Assembly (NCBI GenBank): GCA_017514765.1
Contig: JAFWIU010000010.1
Span: 124,001-188,000, forward strand
Length of the DNA stretch: 64,000 nt
From: Candidatus Saccharimonadota bacterium
GTDB lineage: Bacteria; Patescibacteriota; Saccharimonadia; Saccharimonadales; Saccharimonadaceae
Direction: 5' to 3'
Below, piece by piece: positions 1-8,743 of the stretch. Every line of letters begins with the position of its first letter. Positions within the stretch are counted from its first letter, which is position 1. The notes under the pieces are model-generated. The model did no database searches and was not told where the DNA came from. It was given only the letters and a program-made list of their open reading frames with translations. The position numbers were made by a program, and so were the translations under genes.

Positions 1-1037
1 TTGACCAGATTTTTACAGTAGAGAAGCGGGCTTGGGGGGATTTGCCGATCGAAGAGTGGGACTTGCCAGAAGCGGCTAACGGCAGAATTGTGGAGATGCT
101 TTCGGAGAACGTGCTGTTTTCCGTGATGAGTGGACATTTAGCTAATGGCGAGCCGGCAATGATGGGAAGTTATGAGGCTTTTTATCCGATTATTACGGCC
201 CAATTATTGCAACAAATGAAATTTATCAAGCAGTCTAAAACTGTGGGGTGGCGTGAACCGATGCCGGCAATTAACTTGCTATCTACTTCGACCTGCTGGC
301 GTCAGGACCATAATGGATTTACTCATCAGTCACCGGCCTTAATTTCTACTCTTCTGTCAGTGCCTTCCAATCTTGCAAATTGCATTTTCCCGATCGATGA
401 TGTAGCGGCCGAAGAGAGCTATCGGTTCATGATGGAATCCACCAATGTTGTAAATCTTACAACATTTGATAAGAACGAAAGGCCACGCTATATTGATTCG
501 CTTCATGCGAATTACGAATTCATGAACGGTGGAGCGTCGATTTATCAATTTGTTTCCGATGAGGAACCGGATGTCGTGTTTACGGCGTGTGGTGATATCG
601 TCGCGCATGAAATGATAGAGGCAATTAGAATATTGAAGGAAGACCTGCCAGAGGTTAGAATTAGATTTGTATACATCAACGCTCTTTCTTATCGCGGTAT
701 CGGTACGACTGAAAATAAACTAAAACGAGAGAAGTTTATGGAGCTCTTTACGGTGGATAAACCGATTATCGCTAACTTCCATGGCTATCCAGAAACTTTG
801 GAGAATATCCTAGAAAACTACACAGCACGCGGCAGACTGCGCGTACATGGTTTTAACGAAGAGGGATCTACTACTACGCCATTTGAAATGTTGAGGCGCA
901 ATGCAGCGTCACGTTATGATGTTGCGATCGATGTAGCAACACTAGCAAAGCGTAAAAACTTAGTGGAAAAATACGCAGCCGCTATGGAGCAAAACCACGC
1001 CTACGCTTTAAGACACGGCGTAGATATGATACAATAA
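1..1037 (+). CDS. xfp: phosphoketolase, C-terminal part (5' end outside window)
   Basis: Xylulose-5-phosphate/fructose-6-phosphate phosphoketolase makes acetyl phosphate from pentose or hexose phosphate with TPP in the cytoplasm. The frame is open from base 3, so the TTG at 42 is not the start and about 345 C-terminal residues of a roughly 800-residue enzyme are present. Family motifs seen are RQDHNGFTHQ (about 300-330), with the two active-site histidines, the motif FHGYP (about 778-792) and EEGSTTTPF (about 860-886). In a reduced fermenter this enzyme would feed ATP synthesis through acetate kinase. The next gene starts 3 nt after the stop. Confidence 0.9.
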   Translation, partial: DQIFTVEKRAWGDLPIEEWDLPEAANGRIVEMLSENVLFSVMSGHLANGEPAMMGSYEAFYPIITAQLLQQMKFIKQSKTVGWREPMPAINLLSTSTCWRQDHNGFTHQSPALISTLLSVPSNLANCIFPIDDVAAEESYRFMMESTNVVNLTTFDKNERPRYIDSLHANYEFMNGGASIYQFVSDEEPDVVFTACGDIVAHEMIEAIRILKEDLPEVRIRFVYINALSYRGIGTTENKLKREKFMELFTVDKPIIANFHGYPETLENILENYTARGRLRVHGFNEEGSTTTPFEMLRRNAASRYDVAIDVATLAKRKNLVEKYAAAMEQNHAYALRHGVDMIQ

Positions 1038-1040
1038 TTC

Positions 1041-1733
1041 GTGATGGATTATTTGATTTTAGCGATTGGTTTGATGATTCTAGCTGAAACGACTTTTTTG
1101 GTTTTTAAGAAACATGCACCGGTGCGAGTAGGAAGGCGTAAAGTGTTTGTCGACACCTCAGCCTTGATTGACGGGCGTATCGTTAACGTGGCACGTACTG
1201 GGTTTCTTGATGGTGATTTAATTATCCTGAAGAGCGTGTTGCGTGAATTACAATTACTGGCAGATAGTAAAGATGCAGAAAAACGTACACGAGCCAGGTC
1301 GGGATTAGATAACGTGGCGGAGTTGGAAAGAGTGATTGAGGTCAATACAGAGATTCTGGATGATGGTGAAGATCCCAAAAAAGTGGATGATGCTCTGCTT
1401 AAATTCGCGCGCGAGTATAGTGGCATGGTGCTGACATTAGATTATAACTTGATTAAGGTAGCCGAAGCGGAAAAAATTGGAACACTTAACTTAAATGATT
1501 TGGCGTTGGCAACAAAGACTGATTTTAAACCGGGTGAGAGAGCGAAAGTGAAGATAGTCGAGAAGGGTTCCGGCGCGGGACAGGGCGTAGGACACCTCGA
1601 AAACGGCGCTATGATAGTAGTAGAGCGCGCCGCTAATAAGGTAGGTAAAGAAGTTACGGTAGAATTTGAGCGCCTGCACGAAACCTCTGCTGGACGCATC
1701 ATCTTTGCTAGATTGGCTAGAGGGAGGGATTAG
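1041..1733 (+). CDS. membrane-anchored PIN-TRAM domain protein (YacL-like)
   Basis: About 230 residues. There is one N-terminal membrane helix (residues 4-22), then a PIN nuclease-like domain opening with VFVDTSALIDGRI (Asp at about 38) and carrying later acidic positions (KVDDALL; LTLDYN), then a C-terminal TRAM domain (GQGVGHLENGAMIVVE, about 180-195). Firmicute YacL is longer and has about four helices; this form keeps one. The start is GTG 1041 or ATG 1044. It follows phosphoketolase by 3 nt and is probably cotranscribed. PIN-TRAM proteins are thought to bind or cut RNA; the substrate is unknown. Confidence 0.8.
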   Translation: MMDYLILAIGLMILAETTFLVFKKHAPVRVGRRKVFVDTSALIDGRIVNVARTGFLDGDLIILKSVLRELQLLADSKDAEKRTRARSGLDNVAELERVIEVNTEILDDGEDPKKVDDALLKFAREYSGMVLTLDYNLIKVAEAEKIGTLNLNDLALATKTDFKPGERAKVKIVEKGSGAGQGVGHLENGAMIVVERAANKVGKEVTVEFERLHETSAGRIIFARLARGRD

Positions 1734-1738
1734 TATCT

Positions 1739-1796
1739 ATTCCGCTTATGCTTTAATATATAGGCATAAGCTTTAATACATAGGCATAAGCGGAAT
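1739..1796. terminator. convergent-gene hairpin with internal direct repeat
   Basis: A perfect 13-bp inverted repeat (1739-1751 with 1784-1796, ATTCCGCTTATGC) lies between the PIN-TRAM gene and the convergent PBP gene. Inside it are two near-identical 20-nt direct repeats (1751-1770 and 1771-1790) that differ at one position. It probably serves both strands as a terminator. The direct repeat suggests slippage duplication of one arm. Confidence 0.6.
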
Positions 1797-1802
1797 GTCG
1801 GT

Positions 1803-4547
1803 TTATGAACCGTTACTGTCTACGGTAGGTTGCTTTTTGTCGTCGTTATTGGTCGGAGTGGAAGTGGGGGTTAGAGTCATTTCGCTTGTGGTTGATCCAC
1901 CAGCAGAATCGGAAATAGTAAGCTTAATGCTCTTTTCTTTACCAGTTAAAGTATAACCATTAATCTTGCCATCACCACCGAGCGAAATACCGGACTTTTC
2001 AACACCGTCAACATAAAGTGTATATCCTGCAATATCATAGGTACCGCGACGAACGCTGGCGATAATATTGTTACCGCTCACTGATAAGGCCACTTGCGGA
2101 GCTTTGTAGTCACAGGTATCCGTCTTGTCGCGATCGTATGGTTCTGGTACATTGATAACATCTTTACCAGTCATAGGATCGGTAACCTTAGTAATCTCAA
2201 CTGCTATCTTCTGATCCTCTGGGGTACAATCAGCTGCTAAGAGATGGTTATATTTATTAAAGGTGAGGCTTTCTCTAGATATACCGGAGTTCTTGGCAGC
2301 ATTGTACCAGCTAGGCCAAATGTCAGTTTTGCCGTTAACGGTAAGCGTCTGGATTCCGGCTGGGCGAACGGGTTCATCACCATAGTGCCATTTGCCTTCG
2401 GGTTCGTAAATTTCTTTATGGACACGTTCCATATAGCTGCCAGCGATCAAGCGAGCGATGTCGTGAGTATCAGATGTCAGAGCAGCGCCGTCATGATTGC
2501 CATTCCAGACGAAGGTTGAAATGGCGGTCGAATAACTTTCAAAGAGGGAATCCTTAGTATTATTATAGGTATCGGTAGTAGTACCAGTCTTGGTGGCGGG
2601 CCAGACGTCTGGTACCACAAAGCCTTCATTGTTCCAGTAACGAGATTTGCGATCACTCAGAATGCTCGAAAGCATATAGGCGACTTGATCATCTACTACA
2701 CGAGTAGCTTCCGAGTCAGTCCATGATTCGATTACTTCACCAGAAGAATTCTTGATTTCAAGAACGTAAGCTATGTCTTTGTATGAGCCACCACGCGCTA
2801 GAGAGGCATAGGCATTGGCATGCTCAACCATTCTGACACCGCAACCTGAACCGATAGCAATAGAGAGACCATAACCTTCACGACCTTCACAATATGATTT
2901 ATCGCCAAGTGCATGTGCAACTTCGAGTGAATTATCGATACCATTAATATAGAGGGCTTTCACAGCACCAATGTTAAGGGATTGCGCAAGGGAATAGCGA
3001 ATAGTAATATTGCCATAGAATTGACGAGTGTAGTTACGTAGCATACAGGTACCAACATTACCAGCACAGTAGATGCGGTCGATATTCTCGTCACGCAGAA
3101 TAGTGCCTGGTCCGTAGTTGATTCCTTCACGTTCCATAAATAATGGTGCATAGTCGAGGATAGGCTTAATGGAGGAGCCCGGCTCAACCAATGAGTCCGC
3201 AGCAACGTTTTGCTCGCCGTAGACTGGATTGTTGAAGTCGATCGAGCCAACCATAGCAATCACCTGCGATGTTTCTACATCTACTGAGACCATGGCGGCA
3301 TTATCACTATGGTTCTGATACATTTGAGCGATACCGACCTGCATAGCTTCCTCGGCAATCTTCTGGGCGCGCAAATCTAGCGTGGTCTTGATGGTCCATC
3401 CACCAGCACGCATAGTAGAAATACCATATTTGTCTTCAAGTTGCTTCTTGACCTCAAGGACAAAGTGTGGAGCTAGCATATCGGCATACTGACTGGATTC
3501 TGGTTTAATGGTGTCCAGAATAGCAACTTCCTTAGCAGCATCGGCTTCTTCTTGAGTGATATATCCCATTTCAGCCATTACATCAAGTGTGTAATGCTGG
3601 CGCCAGAGTAATTGATCGTGACCGTATTCATTGTAAGGATTAAAAACGCCTGGATTATTAGGGATTGCAGCGAGAAGGGCTGACTCGGCAAGAGTAAGGT
3701 CTTTGGCTGTCTTGCCAAAGTAAGTCTGGGCAGCAGATTCTACACCATTGCGGCGACCACCGTATGGGGATTGATTAAGGTACATGGTGATGATTTGGTC
3801 TTTGGAATACATTTTCTCAAGCTCGATAGATAGAATGAGCTCTTTGATTTTACGAGAAAGACCACCACGATCGGCACTTTGGGCTTCATCTGAGAAATAG
3901 ACTTGCTTAATTAACTGCTGAGTAAGCGTCGAGCCACCCTGCACCCCACGCCCAGTTAAGGTAGAGACCGTTGCACGTGCAAGAGCACCGAAATCTACGC
4001 CATGATGGTTGTAGAAGTTACGGTCCTCGATAGCAACAGTAGCTTGATACATGTATGGAGAGATATCCTCGGCTTCAACCACAAGACGATAGTCGGCGTT
4101 ACCAGTATCTTTCCACAAAACTTCACCGTTACGATCGAGGTAGGTATTGACGGTTTCAGAGATAGACATTTCATCGAGACGGATTTCGTCGAGATCTTTC
4201 TTGTAGTATAGGAATAAGCCACCAATAAAGATAATACCAATTAATATACATGCAGCAAAGAATTTCAGGATAGCTTTCTGGCCACGCCAAGAGAACCACC
4301 ATTTGAACACCCGCTTAGGGTGGAGACGAGCAAAGAATCGTTTGATGGGATTCTTGGGCAGTTTCGCCAATTCTTCGGCTCGACGCCTAGAGGTAGCCTC
4401 TTTCTTGGCACGATGTTTGTAAGCCAAGCTTGAATAAAGGCTCATGTTAGACTTTTTACTTGATCTTTTCGCAGTTTTTAACGAAGATTTTGCCTTCTTC
4501 TTTTTATCTTTTGACGGCAAAATGACTTCGGATTTCTTCTTAGTCAT
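1803..4547 (-). CDS. bifunctional class A penicillin-binding protein (PBP1A family)
   Basis: Polymerises and cross-links peptidoglycan outside the membrane. 914 residues: a Lys/Arg-rich cytoplasmic tail (1-90), one membrane helix (about 92-115), a GT51 transglycosylase domain with catalytic Glu174 in VAIEDRNFY and the QGGSTLTQQL motif (203-212), and a transpeptidase domain with SSIK (Ser458/Lys461), SLN (523-525) and KTGTT (653-657). A Ser/Thr-rich C-terminus follows. All catalytic motifs are intact. The ATG is 6 nt downstream of a TGATATAAT box (TATAAT at 4554-4559, minus), so this gene has its own leaderless promoter although two FemAB genes lie just upstream on the same strand. Confidence 0.95.
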   Translation of the reverse strand: MTKKKSEVILPSKDKKKKAKSSLKTAKRSSKKSNMSLYSSLAYKHRAKKEATSRRRAEELAKLPKNPIKRFFARLHPKRVFKWWFSWRGQKAILKFFAACILIGIIFIGGLFLYYKKDLDEIRLDEMSISETVNTYLDRNGEVLWKDTGNADYRLVVEAEDISPYMYQATVAIEDRNFYNHHGVDFGALARATVSTLTGRGVQGGSTLTQQLIKQVYFSDEAQSADRGGLSRKIKELILSIELEKMYSKDQIITMYLNQSPYGGRRNGVESAAQTYFGKTAKDLTLAESALLAAIPNNPGVFNPYNEYGHDQLLWRQHYTLDVMAEMGYITQEEADAAKEVAILDTIKPESSQYADMLAPHFVLEVKKQLEDKYGISTMRAGGWTIKTTLDLRAQKIAEEAMQVGIAQMYQNHSDNAAMVSVDVETSQVIAMVGSIDFNNPVYGEQNVAADSLVEPGSSIKPILDYAPLFMEREGINYGPGTILRDENIDRIYCAGNVGTCMLRNYTRQFYGNITIRYSLAQSLNIGAVKALYINGIDNSLEVAHALGDKSYCEGREGYGLSIAIGSGCGVRMVEHANAYASLARGGSYKDIAYVLEIKNSSGEVIESWTDSEATRVVDDQVAYMLSSILSDRKSRYWNNEGFVVPDVWPATKTGTTTDTYNNTKDSLFESYSTAISTFVWNGNHDGAALTSDTHDIARLIAGSYMERVHKEIYEPEGKWHYGDEPVRPAGIQTLTVNGKTDIWPSWYNAAKNSGISRESLTFNKYNHLLAADCTPEDQKIAVEITKVTDPMTGKDVINVPEPYDRDKTDTCDYKAPQVALSVSGNNIIASVRRGTYDIAGYTLYVDGVEKSGISLGGDGKINGYTLTGKEKSIKLTISDSAGGSTTSEMTLTPTSTPTNNDDKKQPTVDSNGS

Positions 4548-4595
4548 GTATATATTATATCACGATAAAGTTTAATGGTGCAAAAAAGTTGCAAA

Positions 4596-5642
4596 TTATT
4601 TGACTGGCAATTTCAGCCGGCGACGGACTTTATTGCAAAACAATTTGCGTTGGTTTAGCACTAGACAAAACCCACCGATATACTCTTCCGTATAACCACC
4701 CAGCCCGGCCTTGAAAAAGAGCAGAGGATTATCTGGCGTAAAAATGCCTTTCATGCCATATAAATTGAGTCTGGTGTAACCGCGACGGAGACATTCTTCA
4801 ATATTCCAGCCTTTGATAGCAGTGGAACCATTGAAATGTTTATTGTGTTCAACAGTGCCAGCTACGAATGCAACCATCTCATTGGGGTGGAAGATATCGA
4901 CTTCGCTAGAGACAAGTTCGCCGGTATCCTTGCGACGTGCTTCGACGAAGATAGCCTGATCGCCAAAACTATCCCACAAATCTTCGAAATACTTTACGTT
5001 GCGCGTCTTGACACCGTTGCGTAAATCGCTATCTTCAAGGGCATGGAGCCACTCTTTAAGTTCTTTTTTGTCGGTCAAGATATGGATATCTAGTTCACGC
5101 TGAGTTTTATGGAGTTTTTTCCTGGTGCTGCTATTCATGGTTAATTCCGCTTCGCGTAGATTCTTAATTCCCGTTAAATCTTTGATAAACATCCAGCGGT
5201 TAGCTTTGTTTTCGACTTCGGTGGTGAAGCCTTCGTGCGTGAAACCATGTTTAGCAAATGCTTGAAAGATAGCATCGCGGTCGAAACGTTCAATATCGCT
5301 CCCGTCTTGATTACGCGTGCTCAGAACCACTGGCGGAAAGATTTCTAATTTGTAAAAACCCTGTGATTTGGCAAAATGTTTGACTTCTGTCAGGAAAAAA
5401 TCCAGCAGTTTGAGATTGTCGTAATCCAGGATTGGACCAATCTGAATCCAAGCCTCAAGATAACGCTCTACAATTAAGGCGGCGGCTAGGATTTTGGACT
5501 TCTCTTTGACGCCCACTAGATAGGTATGAAACCCCATTTTGCGACGTAAGTCTGCGCGGGCCGTTGATTGGAAGAAATTACCATTTGGCTGTTTTTGTTC
5601 AAATTTCGTAAATTCGTCTGCGTCTAGGTTCGTAAAAATCAT
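4596..5642 (-). CDS. FemAB-family peptidyltransferase
   Basis: 348-residue FemA/FemX-like enzyme with two GNAT-like halves. The family transfers amino acids from aminoacyl-tRNA to lipid II to build interpeptide bridges. Family-typical stretches are NGNFFQSTARADLRRKMG near the N-terminus and LNLYGMKGIF with NPLLFFKAGLGG near the C-terminus. A GGGAGG ribosome site sits 6 nt before the ATG. It starts 11 nt after the preceding FemAB gene and lies 48 nt upstream of PBP1A, which fits bridge synthesis. The amino acid added cannot be read from sequence. Confidence 0.85.
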   Translation of the reverse strand: MIFTNLDADEFTKFEQKQPNGNFFQSTARADLRRKMGFHTYLVGVKEKSKILAAALIVERYLEAWIQIGPILDYDNLKLLDFFLTEVKHFAKSQGFYKLEIFPPVVLSTRNQDGSDIERFDRDAIFQAFAKHGFTHEGFTTEVENKANRWMFIKDLTGIKNLREAELTMNSSTRKKLHKTQRELDIHILTDKKELKEWLHALEDSDLRNGVKTRNVKYFEDLWDSFGDQAIFVEARRKDTGELVSSEVDIFHPNEMVAFVAGTVEHNKHFNGSTAIKGWNIEECLRRGYTRLNLYGMKGIFTPDNPLLFFKAGLGGYTEEYIGGFCLVLNQRKLFCNKVRRRLKLPVK

Positions 5643-5653
5643 GACATACCTCC

Positions 5654-6733
5654 CTACAAATCCCTTTGTTTAGCGAAGTGTAGCTTCTGTAAGTAGACTT
5701 TGCCAACTGGAGAGAGCGGCGCCGCAAAAGTACCGACGAATTCTTCGATTTCACCATGAAAGCCTTGCTTGAATTTGAAAACTCCGTTTTCGGGGTCAGG
5801 ATTAGTACCCCAAAAATTATATTTCTTGAAACCATTAGCATAGGCGTACTTAATCATTGCCCATTGGATGAGATGGGGACCGCCGAGTTTTTTATGTGCA
5901 CGACGGAAGCCACTCGATAAGTAAATAACTTCATCGCCATATAAGATAAAGAACGCTGCCGCAATCGGGGTGCCATCTGGCAATTCGGCAACAATTGCGG
6001 TAACATCGGAACCGAAATGCGTTTTGAGTTGCTCAAAGAATTGCTGTTCACGGGGGACAAAACCATGTACCTTGCCGGATTCGTTCATCATATCGAGTAG
6101 GATGGGATACTCCTCTGGCGAAAGCTCTCGAAGCCTAATATCGTATCGTTCGGTAGCATAGCGAATAGTGTAACGATGGTCGCGTCGAAAACTACGTAAT
6201 AAGATTTGTTCAGCTTCTTTTGAAATAGGAGGATCGAGAACTGATGATTTGGATTCTGGCGGTTGAACTTTGGGTAGATTTTCAATTTTAGTAAAGGGAA
6301 GTGCATAAGTCCACTTGACTTGTTCATATTCACCGAGCGGTTTGAAACCTTGCTGTTTAAGTGCCTCCTCGAAGTCCGCAGGAGCGTCTGGAACAAGAAG
6401 ATTAGGCGATATTTGCAAAATGAGGCCGTGTTTGCCCTTGAGGAATTGCTTGCATTCTTGCAAAAACGGTACAAGATTGTCTAAATTGTAATCATCTGAG
6501 AGGGGACCACGACTAAAAGTAAAGATTTTGTGACCAAGTTTTTCAAAAATCACACTAACGAGTCCAGCTACGATAACTTTGTCACCCTCGGCTAGTCCCA
6601 AGAGGTACGATTCACGTCCAACAGCTTGATAGCGTTGGTACATGGCTAGACTTTGCATATAATTCTTGGATGAACAGCGTTTTGTAAAACTCTGAAACTC
6701 CTGAGGTGTAAGTTCGCGAAATGTTTTTTTCAT
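5654..6733 (-). CDS. FemAB-family peptidyltransferase
   Basis: Paralogue of the next gene downstream. Conserved features include NYMQSLAMYQRYQAVG near the N-terminus and YNFWGTNPDPENGVFKFKQG near the C-terminus. I chose the inner ATG at 6733 (MKKTFRELT): the upstream ATG at 6745 overlaps the TATAAT of a TGATATAAT promoter, so the mRNA should start about 3 nt before 6733. It is first of a FemAB-FemAB pair leading to PBP1A, and divergent from murJ across a gap of about 60 bp. Confidence 0.83.
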   Translation of the reverse strand: MKKTFRELTPQEFQSFTKRCSSKNYMQSLAMYQRYQAVGRESYLLGLAEGDKVIVAGLVSVIFEKLGHKIFTFSRGPLSDDYNLDNLVPFLQECKQFLKGKHGLILQISPNLLVPDAPADFEEALKQQGFKPLGEYEQVKWTYALPFTKIENLPKVQPPESKSSVLDPPISKEAEQILLRSFRRDHRYTIRYATERYDIRLRELSPEEYPILLDMMNESGKVHGFVPREQQFFEQLKTHFGSDVTAIVAELPDGTPIAAAFFILYGDEVIYLSSGFRRAHKKLGGPHLIQWAMIKYAYANGFKKYNFWGTNPDPENGVFKFKQGFHGEIEEFVGTFAAPLSPVGKVYLQKLHFAKQRDL

Positions 6734-6776
6734 AATTCTTTTCATTATATCACATGCGTGGTAGGGAATAAAAACG

Positions 6777-6785
6777 TGTTATAAT
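6777..6785 (+). promoter_or_regulatory. extended -10 promoter of murJ (leaderless)
   Basis: TGTTATAAT, with TATAAT at 6780-6785. The ATG at 6794 is 8 nt after the box, so transcription should begin at or next to the start codon. No ribosome site precedes the ATG. Confidence 0.7.
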
Positions 6786-6793
6786 GATTTTAT

Positions 6794-8434
6794 ATGCGAA
6801 GATTTAAGTTCAAATCGGTGGTAACGCTGGCTAATATGAAGATGTCAGTGCAGTCGGCGGCTGTAGTGTTGGCATCATCGACTTTGGTATCAGCATTACT
6901 GGGAATCTTTCGGGATCGACTTCTAAATTCGTATTATCTTGGTACTTACCCAACCGGAATTGATGCTTACACTGCAGCGTTTACGATACCGGATTTCATG
7001 TTTTTCATTCTGACTTCGGGAGCCTTGGCGGTTTCGTTTATCCCGGTGTTTAATCAGAGATTGGCGACGGGAAATAAAAAATCGGCATGGGAAATGTCGT
7101 CAAGTTTGATTAATTTATTGGCGCTACTAACGCTGCTAACTAGTGCGCTAATTATGATATTTGCGGATCCCCTAATTCGTTACATCGTTTCGCCAGGTCT
7201 AGACGAATCGGGCATGGTATTAGCCATCAACATGACGCGCGTGATTGCGATTAATCCATTTCTGTTTTCGATTGCAACAGTAATGACATCGATGCAGCAG
7301 GCAGTAGGACGCTTTATTTTTTACGCCTTTGCGCCTGCTGTATATAATATAGGGATTATTATAGGTATCACCTGGTTCACGGGTGGAATTAATCTCTTTG
7401 GCGTACAACTGTTCGAAGGCGGAATCATGGGAGTAGCACTTGGTGTGATTCTTGGTGCAATTCTGCAGCTGATTGTGGCTTTGATTGGATTATTTGGATT
7501 GGGCTTCGATTATGATTTTAAAATCTATTGGAAGAATCAAGGTTTCCGAACAATTCTTCGACTTTTGCCGCCGCGTTCGCTTGACCAGGGAATTGACTAT
7601 GTTAACTCTCTAGTGAGCATGAATCTATCTTCTAGGATGGGAGCTGGTGCAGTGCGCTCTTTCGATCAGGCTACTAATCTGCATACCATGCCAATCAGCT
7701 TGATTGGGGTGGCAATTTCAACGGCCTTTTTCCCGAAACTGACTGAGGAATTAAATGAGGGTGATGGTAGTAAATTTAATGAAACTTTTCGACAAGCGCT
7801 TCGGATGATTATTTGGATTGCGATGCCGATTTCAGTGATTGCATTCTTTACACGAGGGTACGTCACGAGCTTTATTTCTAATATTGGTAACAATGATAGC
7901 AACGGTACAATTTCGTCAATCTTGGGGATGTTATGTCTTGCGATTTTTGCGAAGTCGGTGTTCCATATTGCGTCGAGAGGATTTTATGCTTATCAAGACA
8001 CTAGGACGCCATTTCGAGTGTCAATTGTGGCAATCGGGGTGACGATTGGGCTCATGGTGTTATTTTCGACGATGGGATTCGGGGTGGACGGTCTAGGTAT
8101 GGCACAATCGATTGGCGCGATGCTAGAGGTAACCATCCTTCTGGCAATTTTGCAAAGGCGTTCACGCAGAGACCTACTGAACTTAGATTTTTGGCGGGCT
8201 TTGTCGCGTATGCTCGTGGCGACAGCTGTGGCGGGGTGTGTGGCGTTTTCGATGACCAAGTTTATTCCTTTGATGGCGACAGATAATTCACTCGTTATTA
8301 CGATACCGAAATTTTTGGTAATCGTGACGATTTCAGCTGCTTCGTATTTGGTGGCGAGTTACTTCTTAAGCCTGAAGGAAGCGTTGCCGATTTTTAGATA
8401 CTTGAAGAAAAAACTCTTCAAGAATGTGAAGTAA
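6794..8434 (+). CDS. murJ: lipid II flippase MurJ (MviN)
   Basis: 546-residue MATE/MOP-superfamily membrane protein predicted to move lipid II across the membrane. The N-terminus matches MurJ well (ASSTLVSALLGIFRDRLL, then AFTIPDFMFFILTSGALAVSF and IPVFNQRL), followed by many hydrophobic segments consistent with about 14 helices. Length is close to the family norm. It is divergent from the FemAB/PBP1A genes, which use its product. The preceding -10 box implies a leaderless mRNA. Confidence 0.93.
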   Translation: MRRFKFKSVVTLANMKMSVQSAAVVLASSTLVSALLGIFRDRLLNSYYLGTYPTGIDAYTAAFTIPDFMFFILTSGALAVSFIPVFNQRLATGNKKSAWEMSSSLINLLALLTLLTSALIMIFADPLIRYIVSPGLDESGMVLAINMTRVIAINPFLFSIATVMTSMQQAVGRFIFYAFAPAVYNIGIIIGITWFTGGINLFGVQLFEGGIMGVALGVILGAILQLIVALIGLFGLGFDYDFKIYWKNQGFRTILRLLPPRSLDQGIDYVNSLVSMNLSSRMGAGAVRSFDQATNLHTMPISLIGVAISTAFFPKLTEELNEGDGSKFNETFRQALRMIIWIAMPISVIAFFTRGYVTSFISNIGNNDSNGTISSILGMLCLAIFAKSVFHIASRGFYAYQDTRTPFRVSIVAIGVTIGLMVLFSTMGFGVDGLGMAQSIGAMLEVTILLAILQRRSRRDLLNLDFWRALSRMLVATAVAGCVAFSMTKFIPLMATDNSLVITIPKFLVIVTISAASYLVASYFLSLKEALPIFRYLKKKLFKNVK

Positions 8435-8439
8435 GTTTG

Positions 8440-8448
8440 TGATATAAT
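8440..8448 (+). promoter_or_regulatory. extended -10 promoter of the gat operon (leaderless)
   Basis: TGATATAAT, with TATAAT at 8443-8448. The ATG inside it (8447) cannot be the start; the ATG at 8456 is 7 nt downstream of the box. Confidence 0.72.
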
Positions 8449-8455
8449 GGTAGAC

Positions 8456-8743
8456 ATGGAAATAAAACGCGAGGATATTTTGCATTTGGCGGATTTGTCG
8501 GATTTATCTTTAACGGATGAAGAGGTAGAGTCGCTGGGCAAAGATTTACAAGATATTATTAAGTATATTTCACAGCTTGATGAGCTTGACACTAAAAATG
8601 TAGAGCCGACCTATCAGGTGTTTGAGATGGAAAACGTGTGGCGAAATGACGAGGTCGTAGAGCAAGAGGCGGATCGAGAAGCATTGCTGGCGTTAAGTGA
8701 AAAAAGTCGAGATAATCAAATAGAGGTGCCAAAAGTATTATGA
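8456..8743 (+). CDS. gatC: Asp-tRNA(Asn)/Glu-tRNA(Gln) amidotransferase subunit C
   Basis: Small subunit that holds GatA and GatB together. It starts MEIKREDILHLADLSDLSLT, the family N-terminus, with ISQLDELDTKNVEPT in the middle. Start set at ATG 8456 because the ATG at 8447 lies in the -10 box. Overlaps gatA by 4 nt (ATGA), implying translational coupling. Confidence 0.92.
   Translation: MEIKREDILHLADLSDLSLTDEEVESLGKDLQDIIKYISQLDELDTKNVEPTYQVFEMENVWRNDEVVEQEADREALLALSEKSRDNQIEVPKVL

Noticed and set aside
8447-8455. ATG at 8447 as the gatC start
   Set aside because: It overlaps TATAAT of the promoter; ATG 8456 gives the family N-terminus.
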